Positions 13,941 through 27,400 of a stretch of 64,000 bases of DNA are shown one piece after another. Numbering within the stretch: the stretch's first letter is position 1; every line of letters begins with the position of its first letter. The position numbers and the translations under genes were made by a program. Source of the stretch: Talpa occidentalis (Eukaryota > Chordata > Mammalia > Eulipotyphla > Talpidae); NCBI RefSeq assembly GCF_014898055.3, contig NW_023603184.1:113884615-113948614 (forward strand), in the 5' to 3' direction. The notes below the pieces were generated by a model that was given only the letters and a program-made list of their open reading frames with translations, was not told where the DNA came from and did no database searches.

Positions 13941-14689
13941 TTATTTGTGAAATATTTAACCTTGCAATTTACTTGCAGTATTTTTGGTAGAAAATTGTGT
14001 TCACCTTAAGTCACCTTTACTCAGGCTTCAGTTAGATTCCACACTGAGAAAAAGAAAATAATGAATATAAGTGAGATAGAATAGTACACCACAGTGTCTA
14101 CCAAGCCTATATCAAAGCGTCACCACTAACTTTGCTATTACCTATTTAAATATATTTGTATTTTGGTTTCTACCCAGATAATATAATTCCAATCTTATTC
14201 ATATACAAATGATAAGGTAAATTTCTGAATATTTTCAGAAATGACAGAAAATTAACAGTGGTCCTTTTTTAAATATAAAATTTCTTAGAAACACAAATAT
14301 TTAAAGATGAATTTCACATAGATTCATTAGAAAAAACAAAAAGAACATTCACTAATTTTACCATTTATAATGATATTACGGAAGTTTTCCTATTAAAAAT
14401 ATTAGCACCACAGGCAATTATTTTTTAAAAATTATTAAAAATTTAATTTTGCAAATATACAATTGTTATATTCTCCTCAGTTAATCTTGTTAACAGTAAA
14501 AACACTTTAAATTTGTGCTCTTCAGTTATTCTATAATAAAATATAATAAAACTTATTTTTGTGAACAACTTACATAAAAATTACTACCTGTCTTTCAGTT
14601 GCCTGTTTTATTTGAGTAATTGTTACAGCTCAAAGAGATATGTATTCTAATATTTTGCAACATTAAATATTCAAAAATGTTATAGCAAT

Positions 14690-14850
14690 AGCTACTATTG
14701 TTTTACATACTTACAATGTAGCAATTGCTATGCTAACTACTATATCTCTATACTTTCATTTGCCCTCATAGTCATATTACAGAGAAGAGAGGAATAGGAT
14801 AAGGGTAGTTGAGCTCAAATCCCACTTGATTATAATACAAATCATAACTT
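14690..14850 (+). repeat. Possible MIR relic
   Basis: The order TGCTATGCTAACTACTAT, a CATTTGCCCTCATAG segment and TACAGAGAAGAGAGG resembles the MIR 3' half. Weak. Confidence 0.4.
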
Positions 14851-15008
14851 TTTTTATTATTATACTTCATTTGATGATTTGTTTTCTTCCAAAATCCTTA
14901 AAATAGTCTTCATTTGTGTCTGACAGTTTATTAACAGTCAGTAGAAGTAAGGGAGAAATTGTGATGAGATTTATTGGATTTTAAAGATTTCCTCCATAGT
15001 TAGGTAAC

Positions 15009-15054
15009 GTGTGTGTGCTCGCGTGTGTGTGTGCATGTATGTGTGTGTGTGTGT
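15009..15054. repeat. TG-rich microsatellite
   Basis: Imperfect GTGTGTGTGC and GTGTGTGTGTGTGTAG units. Confidence 0.85.
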
Positions 15055-15509
15055 AGCTTATGAAAGAGAAAAATAAAGGAAATATGAAAAGAGTGAAATA
15101 AAATTTTTCTTAGCATATGCTTAGCTTCATAACTTTGAAAATTTTATCACTTAACTGACAGATAATTTTAGTTAAAAATGGTAATTGCTCATTTCTTCAT
15201 CTCTGGAGTAGCAATTTCTGGGGAGATGTATTATTTAGATGGCTTATAGCAGTCCACATTTTTAAACTTTCTGAAAATGTCCTTAGAGTCATTTATAAAT
15301 TTTATGTGACATTCTTTTGAGAGTGGGAAATACATTAAAAAAGAAAAAACTATTGGAAAGTAAAAATTCTTGCTTTCTGATTCTAAAAAATTACTAGTAA
15401 GAAGGAAGTAACCATTTCCTCTGACTTTTATCTTGAGAGTCTAGAATGTAGACTTCTTTTCACAGGCTCACTTCATATCTGCATATCTTCTTTGGGAAGG
15501 TATCTGTTA

Positions 15510-15690
15510 AGACCCCTGACAACTTTTAATAGGATTTTTTGTTTTCTTGTTCACTTTTAAGACTTCAAAGTGTATTTTGATAATAGTTCTTTATCAAATG
15601 TGTCTTCTGTGAATATGTTCTCACAGCCTCTGACTTGTCTTCTTATCTCTTGATATGGTCTTTTGCAGGGCAGAATTTTAAGTCCAGCTT
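15510..15690 (-). mobile_element. L1 ORF2/3'UTR fragment
   Basis: The plus strand reads TTGATAATAGTTCTTTATCA, then CTTGTCTTCTTATCTCTTGA and CTTTTGCAGGGCAGAATTTT, typical of antisense L1 3' sequence. Confidence 0.6.
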
Positions 15691-17460
15691 ATTATTTCTT
15701 CACACATCATGCCTGAGACAGGACTTTAATTTATTTTTTTGAGGTAAGAGAGTATAAAATTCTCTAAAATACATTGTTTTGAGAGAATGTGTCCCTTAAA
15801 TTCTTACAGTCATCTTGAAACTCTGTGAGGTAAGAATATAAAGGTAAAAAATGTTGAGTAGCAGAATTAGCAGTGAAGATAGACTGAGTTTTGATGACAA
15901 CATGAGACACTGAATCCTATCATAATGAAGTCAAATACTTTTGACCTTTTCATATTCCTGCTTTGTTTTAGACTATTCTGTCCAGAATTTTCTCTGTAAG
16001 AAGCTGATGTAGAAATCACATGCATTATCCTAATGTTCTATTTTATTTATGGTATTATGTGACTAAATGCTTGTGTGACTGTCTTTCATCTTCTGTCATT
16101 GGTAAAATGAACAACCATGTATTGATACGGTGTTAAAAGTGATCTGAATAATTCAATAAGCCAATATTTCAGCTACGCTGTTAAAGTAGGTCAGAGACTA
16201 GATCAGAGGTGCTGGCAAGATCAAATTCTGTTCTGCATAGCAGAAAGTAAGAAAAGCAATGAAAGTGCTAAATCCTTGAGGAAGAACTGAAATTCAAAAG
16301 TTGGAAAAACTAAGTACAAATGCTAGTTTTATAAAAGACAAGAACAGAAGAAGTTGATGAAAAAAATAAAAAAGTTCCCTAAATAGTTGACTAAAGCAGT
16401 GTCATATTCTTCTTCTACTGGTATAGAGATGATTCTAGAGAACTTCATTATACAGGACTGAAAGTCATTTATATAACATAAGTGTTTATAAAATGTACAT
16501 GATACATATTTAAATATACATGGTATACAGTTATATAAGATATAGTAGAAATACATATGGATTGGAGTAAATTTAGCCTGTATGGGCTACAAAGCATGCT
16601 ATCATGCTATACTTATTTGATAAATTAGAAATCATAATATATCTATGCACATTTGTCATTGAAAATATATTAACAAATTCTAATTAAAGGAGGGAAAATT
16701 AACTGGATTTTGTGGAACATTTTTTTCATCTTAGGACTTTTTATCTTTGTGATACTGAAAAGCTGTATTTTTTTTTTAAGTAGAAATATCTGAATAAGCA
16801 CAGCAGTTAAAATTGACTACTTAGAATAATGCATTTTATTTTTTATAATATAAAAAGTAAAATCATTTGTGCTGTTTTCAACATGACTTGTTCACTTTGA
16901 ACAGAGACTAGACAAAGTAAGTATAAATGCCCATGCTATATAATTGTAATTATATAATATTCACAGTCAGATGCATTTGATTATATAAAACAAAGTAAGA
17001 CAACACCTCTAGAAATCTTCCTATTTAAAAACACAATATTTAAAAAAATGTTCTCATTCATTCAACATTGCAAACCATGTCAGTGTATGTCTGTCTTGAC
17101 TACATAACATATTCATGAATGTTTGTTGGAAAACACTATAAGTTAGACACATCAATGTGCTGTTTATATGCCTTTGGTGCAACTTTCCACTTGACCTAAG
17201 AAAGCTATTACTATCCATGTATAAATGATAATAGAAAATATTTCTCAATGGATTTTGACTTCTAAAAGTCTCAAATTCCATTGCAAATTCCCAGATTAAG
17301 GCAGTTATTTATGTACTGAATGGTTGACATAAAAATACAGAAATTTTCTTAACTGAATAAATGGACACTTTTTTGGTAATGATAGTTTTTTTATAATAGA
17401 TTGAAAATGATTTATAGTGATGATTTGTCTTTCATATTCTGTCTCAAAACATAATGATTT

Positions 17461-17783
17461 TTTTTTTTTTTTTTTTTTTTTTATAGAGGCATGCTTTATT
17501 TATTTGTTTGCTGGTTTGTTTGTTTGTTTTGTTTATACATGCACTGGGTACAGTCAGAAGCGCGGGAGGGTGAGAGAATTCACCAGAGCCAGAGCGGGGA
17601 GCAGAGCAGGCAGAAGGACCGAAGTACACTGCTGAGGGGAGCAGCGGGCGGCAGGAGGGGTCTGCGCGCCATGTGGATCCCTCCTCTGGTGGCCGGGGAG
17701 CAGCCAGGGATCGAACCGGCGCCGCAGAGGCCGCGGGCAGCTTCGCAACCCAGCGCTCAACCGCTGCGCCACCGGGGAGGCCC
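17461..17783 (-). mobile_element. tRNA-derived SINE, young-type copy
   Basis: The target duplication TCAAAACATAATGATTT is exact at 17444 and 17784. It is GC-rich and little diverged (GCGCGGGAGGGTGAGAGAAT) and begins with a long T run (antisense tail) with extra TTTG units. Confidence 0.93.
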
Positions 17784-19394
17784 TCAAAACATAATGATTT
17801 TATGGCTCACGTCAGTTGGGCCCTAATTGCAGATGAATGATCTGGAGGATATGTGATTTTTAATTAGCAAATTAGCATGATCAGCTGAGAATCAAAGATA
17901 TATTTAGTGAACAGATAATACAATTTTAACTAAATTGAAAAAATCATAACATTAGTGTAGTTAAGTCTAAACATATATGTATCAACATTAAGTTGTGGGA
18001 ATGTGATGGGATTAAGTACCAACTAGTGAACCCATGAAGGATTTTGAGTGGTAGAGAAATGTACTAAGTTAATTCTTAGGAATTAAAGCAATACAGATAT
18101 AAAAAAATGCAATAGAGGTAAAAAATCTGAGAGTTGTATCAATTTCACAAAAGAAGGGATATTATTTAGAGACTGATTAGATGTAAAATGAGAGAAAATA
18201 AGGAATAAAAATTGGTTTCAAACTAGTAGTCCAAAGAAGTAGGCAGAATTCTAATACTATTGCTTAAGGGATGTCATTAAGTTAAATTAAATGGGTAAAG
18301 TAGTTAGTTTCTACATGACAAATCAAATTTAAATGTGAAATTTGCAGTGAACAATAGAGATTAAGATCTAGGAAACTTCTGAGATAGTAGACTGTACATT
18401 ACTCAGCAGAGAAGGAAATCTGTGAAACTGGATAAAGTGAATTAACTTCTGGGAAACACTGGTTAAAACTCTTGACAGAGAATACTGCATAGATTTTCTA
18501 GTTTAATCTTCCTTGTTGCTGACTACTTCTTCCTCTTCTATAGAAGTAATGTGCCTTTTTATTTTAAAAGAATGAGTTACTGGTTGCAAGTCTAATAATT
18601 AGTGAATAGGTTTCAGTAGGTTTAAATATTTTTGCTATGTTTGCTAGGAGAAAATTAGGAGATATACAAAAAGAATTTCCTTTTGATTGCCATTAAAAGC
18701 TTCCCTTTTCCATCGGGTTTCATTGTACATGATCTGTATTTAATACACAGTTATTCACCCATCTTTACTGATGCAGCAGGCCATGAGCAAACCAAAAAAT
18801 TAACTAATCAAAATCATAGGTGATGTTAGAACATGTGAAATAGCTAGTTGCTATAAACTTCTTCTTAAACACAACTATATATTAACTGTTACCCACACAG
18901 AATCCTCACCAGTTCATTGCTTACTTCATTGAATTGACCTATATATCTTTTTCTCTGAGGTGGGTGCTTGATTATTTGCTAAAGTGGTGGAATAGGAAGA
19001 GGGGCATGAAACTCTGGTCTGGCTACAGTGGTGCCTATTCCTTTTGGTGGCACAAGCAGGGGGAAAGAATAGACTTTGTTGTACATGCATTGGCACAGAT
19101 AACGACCTCAGTGAGGGTGGGGTAGCATGGCTGCTTGCTGATTAAACCCTCAGACATGGTTTTGAGTCACGGAGAGTATGACTGAAGGTTTTGTGTAGTC
19201 CCATTCCATTGATGCTTGAGAATTAAGGGATTTGGAAACTGTGAACCATGGAGATCCACAACACTGAGGCTATGACCTGGAAAACAGGTTCTGGGCATAG
19301 ATTGGCACTTGGTTTGGTCTTAAAGGGAGAAGTGATAACATAGGTTTCTTAGCCTGGATTGGGCCATAAGATAGTGACTGCAATTTTTGGACTC

Positions 19395-20712
19395 ACACTT
19401 CCTCTCACTCACCCAGCCACCACTCTATCAAAGTTCTAATGGCATTTTTCAAGGAAATAGATGAAAAAATTTGAAATTTTGTGTGGAAACACAAAATAAC
19501 CAAAGTAATTATAAGAATAAAGAAGAAAACTGGAGATATCATTCCTGACTTAAACTGTATTACAAAACAATAGTAGTCAAAACAGTAAGGTATTAAAATA
19601 AAATAAGACACACCGACCAGTAAAATAGCATTGAGAGTGTACAAATAAAACCAGATATATATAGACAGTTAATTTGTGATAACAGAGCCAAGTCCATACA
19701 ACGGAGAAGGGAAACCCCCTTTAATGAATGGTGTTGGGAAACTGAAGAGCCAAATGCAAAAAAAAAATTAACACCATTCACAAAAAATAATTCAAAATGT
19801 ATTACAGACATAAATGTAAGACTTGATGTTATAAATGCACAGAAGAGATCCTTAAAAGACTAAAAATAGTAATACCATAAGTCTAAAATATTAATACTCT
19901 GAGGTATTTATCGAAAACACTAATTTAAAAATATATCTGTACCTTGTTTTCATAGGAGCATTTTTCAGAAAAAAGCCAAAACATGGAAACATCCTGAATT
20001 CCAGTTGGCAGTTAACTGATAAAATAGTTTTCATATCAATGTAATACTCTATCGGACTATTAAATATATGAAATTTAGCCTTTTATAGCAACATGGATGG
20101 AACTTAGGGTATTTATGCTAAGCTAAATGTATTTTTAAAAAAGATTTATTTATGCATACAAGAGCTGGGGTGTAGGCCAGAGGTGCAAGAGGGTGAGAGG
20201 ATTCACCAAAGACAGAGTGGGCAGCAGAGCAGGTGTATTGACTGAAATACATTGCTAAAGGGAGCAGTGGGTGAGATAGGAGAGGTCTGCTGCAACATGT
20301 GCATTACCACCTTGGCTAGGAATCGAACTTGTGCTGCAGTGGCTGCCCATAGCTTCATAGTGCTGAGACTTAATCCCTTGCACCACCAGGGAAGCCCACA
20401 GCTAAATGCATTTTGTAATAAAAGAAAATTACTGAATGATTTTACTCCTATGTGGAATAAACATAAAGCAAACAACAAAACACAACAAAAATTGACTCAG
20501 ACTAGGTGGAAAAATATGTTTATACCAGAGGGGAAGGGGAAAGGGTGAGTGGAATGGGTTTAGTGTGTCAATTTGGTAATGTAGAAGGTACTAGAATTTT
20601 GATTGTGGATGAGGTGAGGTGTATATACAGATGTTGAGTTAGGAATTGTACTTCAAAATTTATGTAGCATTGTAAACAATGGTAGATCAACAAAATTTTA
20701 TTTAAAAAAAAG
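19395..20712 (+). mobile_element. L1 ORF2 3' fragment, split by a SINE
   Basis: It resembles L1 ORF2: TAGTAGTCAAAACAGTAAGG, AATGGTGTTGGGAAACTGAA and later AGCAACATGGATGGAACTTA. It resumes after the SINE at 20136-20399 and ends in an A-rich tail near 20700. Frames are broken. Confidence 0.75.
20136..20399 (-). mobile_element. tRNA-derived SINE nested in L1
   Basis: The duplication AGCTAAATGTATTTT (20121) and AGCTAAATGCATTTT (20400) lies inside L1 sequence, so the SINE inserted after the L1. Confidence 0.88.
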
Positions 20713-21306
20713 AATATCAGCCAGGCACATGATAAAGAGTTGTCTTTTTGGTTCAAATATGGTTTTAGTCAAGAGTGATAGAGGTTAAAAAAATTGATAG
20801 AGGTATTGTCAGTGCAGAAGGAAATAAAGTATGTCTAGGGAAGGTAGCATGGAATTTGTGTTATTACAGTTTTCAAATGCACAATCCAGTGATTTTTATC
20901 AGAAGAAGGTGCTTGTCGTTATTTTAAATGTGAAAAGTTTTTTCTTAATCTTGATACATTATATATATGATCGAAACAAGTAAGTGACAACATATTCTCA
21001 CATAGATGATCACTAGAGGGAAAATGATCTGATGTGTTCGATGATAGGATAATCTTTAGTTAAGTGGCAGATAGGAGGGAAACAAGTGAATAAGCTAATT
21101 CAGAGTAATCAGTTAATAAGTTATATACCTATAATTAACAATTTGACAAGAAAAGCAACTCTGATACAAATGTATTTATAGAAGATTGTATGAACATAGA
21201 AAATTCATGAAAATTTTATTCAAAAGGATTTTAAGACAACAGTAGAAATCACAGTCAAAATCTTCATCTAAAATACTTAGCAGAATTAATATTGAATAAT
21301 ATCAAA
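20713..21306 (-). other. TFPI: Probable TFPI-alpha 3'UTR, end not determined
   Basis: This is AT-rich sequence directly after the TFPI-alpha stop, with no second gene. The lower limit is set here only by the L1 fragment that ends near 20712. The nearest AATAAA on the minus strand is about 90 bases after the stop, but the family also has a longer mRNA, so the true end may lie further down. Confidence 0.45.
21215..21220 (-). promoter_or_regulatory. Candidate poly(A) signal AATAAA for TFPI-alpha
   Basis: TTTATT on the plus strand reads AATAAA on the minus strand, about 90 bases past the stop codon. The composition is AT-rich, so a chance match is possible. It would produce a short 3'UTR. Confidence 0.35.
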
Positions 21307-21413
21307 TTATATCTTTTTAACAGAAATTGCTTCATATACTACTTTTACTGATGCCTTCTTTCTTTTTCTTTTGGTTTTAATTAATCCTCCTTTTGACATT
21401 CTTTGGATGAAAC
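21307..21413 (-). CDS. TFPI: TFPI-alpha terminal exon: basic C-terminus and stop
   Basis: After acceptor TTTCCTTTCCTAG (ending 21414) the frame reads GFIQRMSKGGLIKTKRKRKK, then ASVKVVYEAISVKKI and stop TAA at 21309-21307. The LIKTKRKRKK cluster is the conserved basic tail of TFPI-alpha, which in the family binds heparin and glycosaminoglycans and the acidic region of factor V-short. The distal part differs from human (AISVKKI against EIFVKNM as I recall). The coding part is 107 nt. The 3'UTR continues toward lower coordinates. Confidence 0.94.
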
Positions 21414-24400
21414 CTAGGAAAGGAAAAGAAGCAAATTTATACATGATAAAGTAACACAATAATACATTTTATCTAAAATTTTCTCAAATTATCTTTTAAG
21501 TTTTAAGCCAAAGTTATGTGATTGGTTTAAATAGTTTTTAATTTGTTGATGTTTTTGTGTAGAATAACCTATTTCTAAGGAACTTACTTTTCATATATAA
21601 GTTTATAAAAATGAATAAGCATGTTGATTTTTATTAATCATCTTTCATAAGAAATTCATTCTCATTTTATTAAAAAATTGTTCTGTGTGCATGGCTTGTG
21701 AAATTATAGATTTTTTTATTTATATATTACTCTATTTTAAACACATCATTTTACATTTAGATGAAAATTAATTCATTATAATTTTGTGCATTATAACAAA
21801 ACTTAAATATCTTTTTGTATAATACTTTAAAATGAAAGCTTAGTATGTAAATATTAAAAAAGGTTGATTTGTTTAAAATCCGTTCTTTCTCCATAAAGAT
21901 AAAGATATGTTAAAAAAAAATGCTGCAGTTAAAACATTCAGCGATACTAGCTAAGTGTAGTTGAAAAACGTACACATTATTGTTTCTTATAAAAATAGAA
22001 ATAATTTCATGATATATTTCAGAGTATCAAATTCATTCATAATTTTAATACATTACTGTAAAGAGTAATTTAGAGTGGAAAGAATGTCCTCTATACCTTT
22101 TTTACAAGTCCTAAGACAGGCATTTTTAGAAGTAAAATTGTTTTCATTCCCTCCACATCCACTGTACTTAAATGGGCGACATTTCCCAATGACTGAATTA
22201 TAGTAGAATCTGTTCTCATTGGCTTGACACAATCCTCTGTCTGCTGGAGTCAGACACCAGGAGGGGCCATGAAATTCTAAGAACAAAAAAACATGGTAAG
22301 TCATATATGACAGTTTATCTGTGATATCTACATTTTTTATTGTTTATAGATTAGTTATCTGTCCAGTATTTATAGCACAGTAATCTGAATGAATTAAAAT
22401 AGTACTTAGTAGAATTAATGTATTTCAATTCCACCAAAATGCTTAACCATTTTCTTAAGTGGTTAGTATTTGGAGACTTCTCTCTGATAAATAAAGTTAG
22501 ATACATTTGCTTAAAGGACATATTATGATTACTTTCATTATGCACAGCTAACTTGTTCCTATAAAAACAACCACAGCACAACAATTTAACTTTTTAAAAT
22601 TTGTTAACCATAGACATTTAAGAAAATTATCAATGTTTATATGTCATTTGCTCATGAATGTTCAACTTTGGAAAAAAGTCCTGAGGAGACAAATCCTCAT
22701 TTATGGTATGACACAAAAACTGAAGCTCAGGTTTCTTTCTCTTGACTACGAAAGTTCTGAATGATATAAAATAATCACAAGTTTAAGCACAAGAATGAAA
22801 TGCTTGTAGCAAATTATAAATGTAGCAAATTCTAAATTTAAGCATGAGAGAAGGACCCCAAAAGGGAAGGTTTTACTTAATAATAAATTTTCCTTTTGAA
22901 CTGAAACATCAGTTCTAGATGAGTTAGAAGTTTCTGAGAAGGAAGGAATATTGCTGAAGCTAATAATATAAAACATTTACAGATTTATTAAACTCAACAG
23001 ATAGATTAGTCTGTCAATGGGACCAACCCGTTTCAAAAACGTAAGAAAAAATTACACCTAGAATGATAAAAGGAACACTCATATCTTTAAGGAAAAGCAT
23101 AGAAAAAGTTCAGCCCAATGGTAGTATTTAGCTTCTTTGGATATTCCTGTTAGTGAGGGAAAGCTGACATTCTTTAGTAGCAGAGCTAAAATTCTGCAGC
23201 TATGTTGGTGGATGGTGAGGAATCAGTATAAGAAAATTTTAGTGGCTCTGCCAGATGCTGACAAGTGGTAAAACAAGTGCAGACAAAGATGACTTACTAA
23301 ATGTTCAGCATTGGTAGAAAATAGAACTTTGAGGAATACAGTAGCCAATGAAGGCAAATAGGTTGTTCAGAAAGCAAGAAGGGATCTGATGATATAAGAA
23401 CCACAGATGAAAAGACTGTGAAAGAAAAATGCAATGAAACAATTTGTGCAAAAAAAGAAAAGATCTTAAGTTAATGGACATATTTTTAACCACCTTCTGT
23501 TTTCTAGGTATTTAAATAAACATTAGAATTTGTTTATGTAATGGCTTATGTAACAGAAAAAATCTGGAAAATATACAAGAAAGAGTGAAGACTACTAGGG
23601 GATGGATATTTGAAAATAAATTTTAGAAAGTTGATATTCTTTTGTTCTAAAATTCAAGAATTAATCACCAAGAATATTGAGTTTTATTTATATATTTGAC
23701 TAGGTCTATAAATAGGTCTAGAAATCCTTCCGGTTTCTAGGATCATTAAAACTAAAATATTCAAAATAATGTATTTCTAATTTATCCTGTTAGGGAATTA
23801 CTGGGTTTGATAGCTTCAATCATAAGTTTGAAATATATTTGGCGAGGATCTGTGCTTAGCTATCTAAAAAATGTTGAAATTTGTCACAAATAATGATTTT
23901 TATAAAATAAATTTTCTGATATCCAAAAAAATACATTGTAATGGAATCCTACTCTTATTTGTGCTTTTTCAATGAGTGAGCGTGGATTTCCAACTTACAG
24001 CCTAAAATATAACATGTCTATCAATTATAACCTCTTCTGTCTCTATGAGCTTCCAAATTTACCACTATGTTCAAAAACAAAACAAAACAAAAAATTCACC
24101 ACAACTGTCTGACTAGAGAGGCAGAGAACTGAGGAAGGAAATTGCTTTTCTTTTTTTAAATTCTCAGCAAGCACAGGAGATGTTTCATAGCAGAGATGTG
24201 AGTATGGTGAAATATGGTTTATATGTTAACTTCATGTAAGCATTTTATATACTAGATGTATTAGCCCATAATAAGTTGCATGTAAGTATATGAATATACT
24301 TGCAATTTATAATTTTTTAAAAAAGGTATTAGTTATATCTCAAAAGTAGTATTTTCCTAAAGTTCCCAATTTCAGGACAGAGTTTTCTTACTAAGGTTAG

Positions 24401-27400
24401 CAAACTCATTCTTTTTTCTCTTGAACTCACAACCTATATTTGACCTCATTATAAAAGTAAGGCTATTGCAATGTGAGGGCAAGCGAACCTGGTACTTGTG
24501 GAGCTAAAGTTCCTAGACTGGAGATAAGCATGAAAACCTCTGTTATGGTAAACCGGGAACCTGGACCATCAGTTCAAAGCTACAACCAAAATGGGTTTCT
24601 AAAGTGGTACTTGAAACCATGTCAGATACACATAGGTTTGGAGGGGAGATGAACCCTAGATTCTGACTCCTTTGGCTACCCAGTCTTCCAACAATGTCTG
24701 TCCCAATCCACTCAGAGACCAAGGGAACGAGTTGCCTATAACATGGGTAAGACAAGAGGAAGTCAGGGGATTGGCTGGAGAGCAAACAGACAGTTGACCA
24801 GCACAGATGCCATCAGAGAGTGTTTCACTACTTGTTAAACTGTCCAAAGCATAAGATTGTCACTACATGGAAGTCTTGTGGCTTCTGACAGAGGGAATTT
24901 GGAATGTGGTTTCTGACAGCCTGCTTTCTGGTTCTCAGATTTAATTTGTTCCTCTGAACTAAATACCTGTTCCTACTCAAAAAATGTCTGTCCCTGACTG
25001 GTCAGGTAATAGCTGTTATCTGTGTCTTTTAGTTTGTCTTGACTTAATTACTACACAGATTATCAAACACACCTCACCTTTGACTCAGATAAATACCAAG
25101 GTTCCTAACATTAGAAATAGATTAGTTAGTGAGTTAAAATTTGATGTTAATCACTAAAGATGTTGTAATATATATATATGGTTAGCATTTACAAGTTTTT
25201 AATAAAGCAATAAATTATCAGTTGGTCAGTCTTTATGAGCCTATTATTTTGGAAACATGAGAAATATATCTAATGTGTAAGTGAATCCATTTCTTTTTTA
25301 ACTCTAAGCAGGAAAACTATCACTGAGTTATCCTAGCATACACAATCATAGACTTAAAGTAATGAAATAGATGGTTTCTCAAGGACACTTAAGCTCAAAG
25401 ATTTTTTGACTCCTTGATTATCATCTGGTTCAATCTGCAAAAATGAAGAAATTTAAATTTTTGCATCCCATGAGGAATAAGTTTGACTATTTTTAGTTAG
25501 CATATTTGTTCTAGATAATCATAATACTCATCTATTCAAAGTCTAGACTTTGATATCTACGAGAGAGAATATAAAGGTTTTGAGGTAGCTGCACAATGAG
25601 AGTTTTGGTCTAGATTATAATTATTTGCAGAAATGTAAGGGAGAAGAAAAGGGCACTAACCTGATTTTTGCTCATTTTCCAAAGAGCATTTAATCTCCAT
25701 ATGTGTTCTGTCTTGATCTTGCCATTAACAAGAAGGTGGATAGCTTCCATTTAAGGGTCTACAATAGGTTTCAGGATTCAGGAGACACTTATTTTCTGCC
25801 AGGAAGTACCATGATTTATTGGTAGTATGACTGCTAAACTGTATGTGGGACTGTTTTGTATGTAGTTTGTGTAAAATTATAAAATAAACTTAAAATCTTA
25901 TACTCCCTCTGAATATTCACTGCTGTCTCCTGTTGTTCCCACTTTACATACATATTTAGATTTTATCTTACCAACTCATTTAGGTTTTGTAAACTGGCTC
26001 ATGACTTGTTTAATAAGTCGTTTGTCTTGGGAATTGAATAACAAATATTTTTTTTGAATAAAAAATTATTTTCCCCCATAATTTCTTTTGAAGATATATT
26101 TATGCAAGAACTGGGGTACAGATCAGAGGCGCGGGAGGGTGAGAGAATTCATCAGAGAAAGAGTGGGGAGCAGAACAGGCAGACTGACCGAAGACACTGC
26201 TGAGGGCAGCAGTGGGTGAGGCAAGAGAGGTCTGCCACACTATGTGGGTTTCTCTCTGGCCAGCCAGGAATTGAACCCACACTAGAGGCTGCAGACAGCT
26301 TCACATCGTAGCACTTAACCTGCTGCGCCACCAGGGAGGCCCTCCCCATAATTTTGTAGTGATGAAAAATAGAAAAATTTTGACCTTCTAATTACCTTTT
26401 TTCATTATAAAATGTTGAAATAGCACAAAATACAACAAATATAAAATAAAAATACTCTGTAATTCTACCCTTAAACCATTATCAATGTTTGGTATATTGC
26501 TTCTCAATTATTTGCATATGCAAATATACATTTGAGTCTGACTATTCTTAATAATATTTTGCTAATATGTTTTCACATTTGTTCTCATATATACCTTATT
26601 CTTTTTAATATATGCATTGAATATTTAATGCATTCCATTTTGTACAGTGCATTTAGCATATTCAGTATTCATGTATAAAGGTGATTTCTATTTAATTCCA
26701 GACAATGGCTTAAGACCATCTTGTATATTTGTTCAAATATTTCTAGATGAGTTATTTCTAGTATTAGAATTGTGCAAAAGCTATATGCAATTTGTGATGT
26801 TGGAGATGCTAGTGTTTAAAAGAGTCTAAAAATTGTTTAACAAAACATGGACCTTACTACATTGTCTTTTTTTTTTTTATTAATGTTGTTATTTTTCTCT
26901 ACTCCTACCAACAAAAAATGAAAGGGTACAATGTAGGGCTATTAATTGCTCATAAGTCTCAAATGATCAGCAAAACATACTTTACAAAGAACCTAAGATC
27001 CCATTGATTTAAAGATCATTTTATGCACTGCTTAAAAAGAAGAGAATCACACAATTACACAACTATACACTCTTAGATGTGTATTTCATCATGATTTTAA
27101 CCATGTTAAATATGGAAAAAGATGAATCTTAGACTCAATAAAATAAAATAATTTATCTTTTTGTGCAAACACACCAAATTTAAACACATACAAACCCACA
27201 TACATACACAGACACCCACAACTGGGAATGGAAAGGCATTTGAATTCTAATGCACCAAAAGCTGAAAGGGAGTTCTCTGTCCCCGTGTGACTATGCAGGT
27301 GCTTCTCTTTTTCTATCTCTTTTTTTCTAATAAACCTGTCCTTTAAAAAATAAAAAAAGTTGAGCGTGTAATCAATGAGAAAAATGATGACTACAAGGAT

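Larger units (their letters stand above)
6361..20712. other. Intergenic region between TFPI 3' end and putative CALCRL promoter
   Basis: AT-rich DNA with SINEs at 9211, 9890, 17461 and 20136, L1 pieces at 15.5 kb and 19.4-20.7 kb, weak MIR relics near 13.86 and 14.7 kb, and simple repeats at 6.6, 8.87, 11.93 and 15.0 kb. The 18.9-19.39 kb part is less AT-rich and I do not recognise it. No exon is supported. Confidence 0.7.

Noticed and set aside
17491..17826. Open frames of 70-111 codons, mostly within the SINE at 17461-17783
   Set aside because: The same kind of frame recurs in most SINE copies in both directions. They follow the GC-rich SINE body and are not genes.
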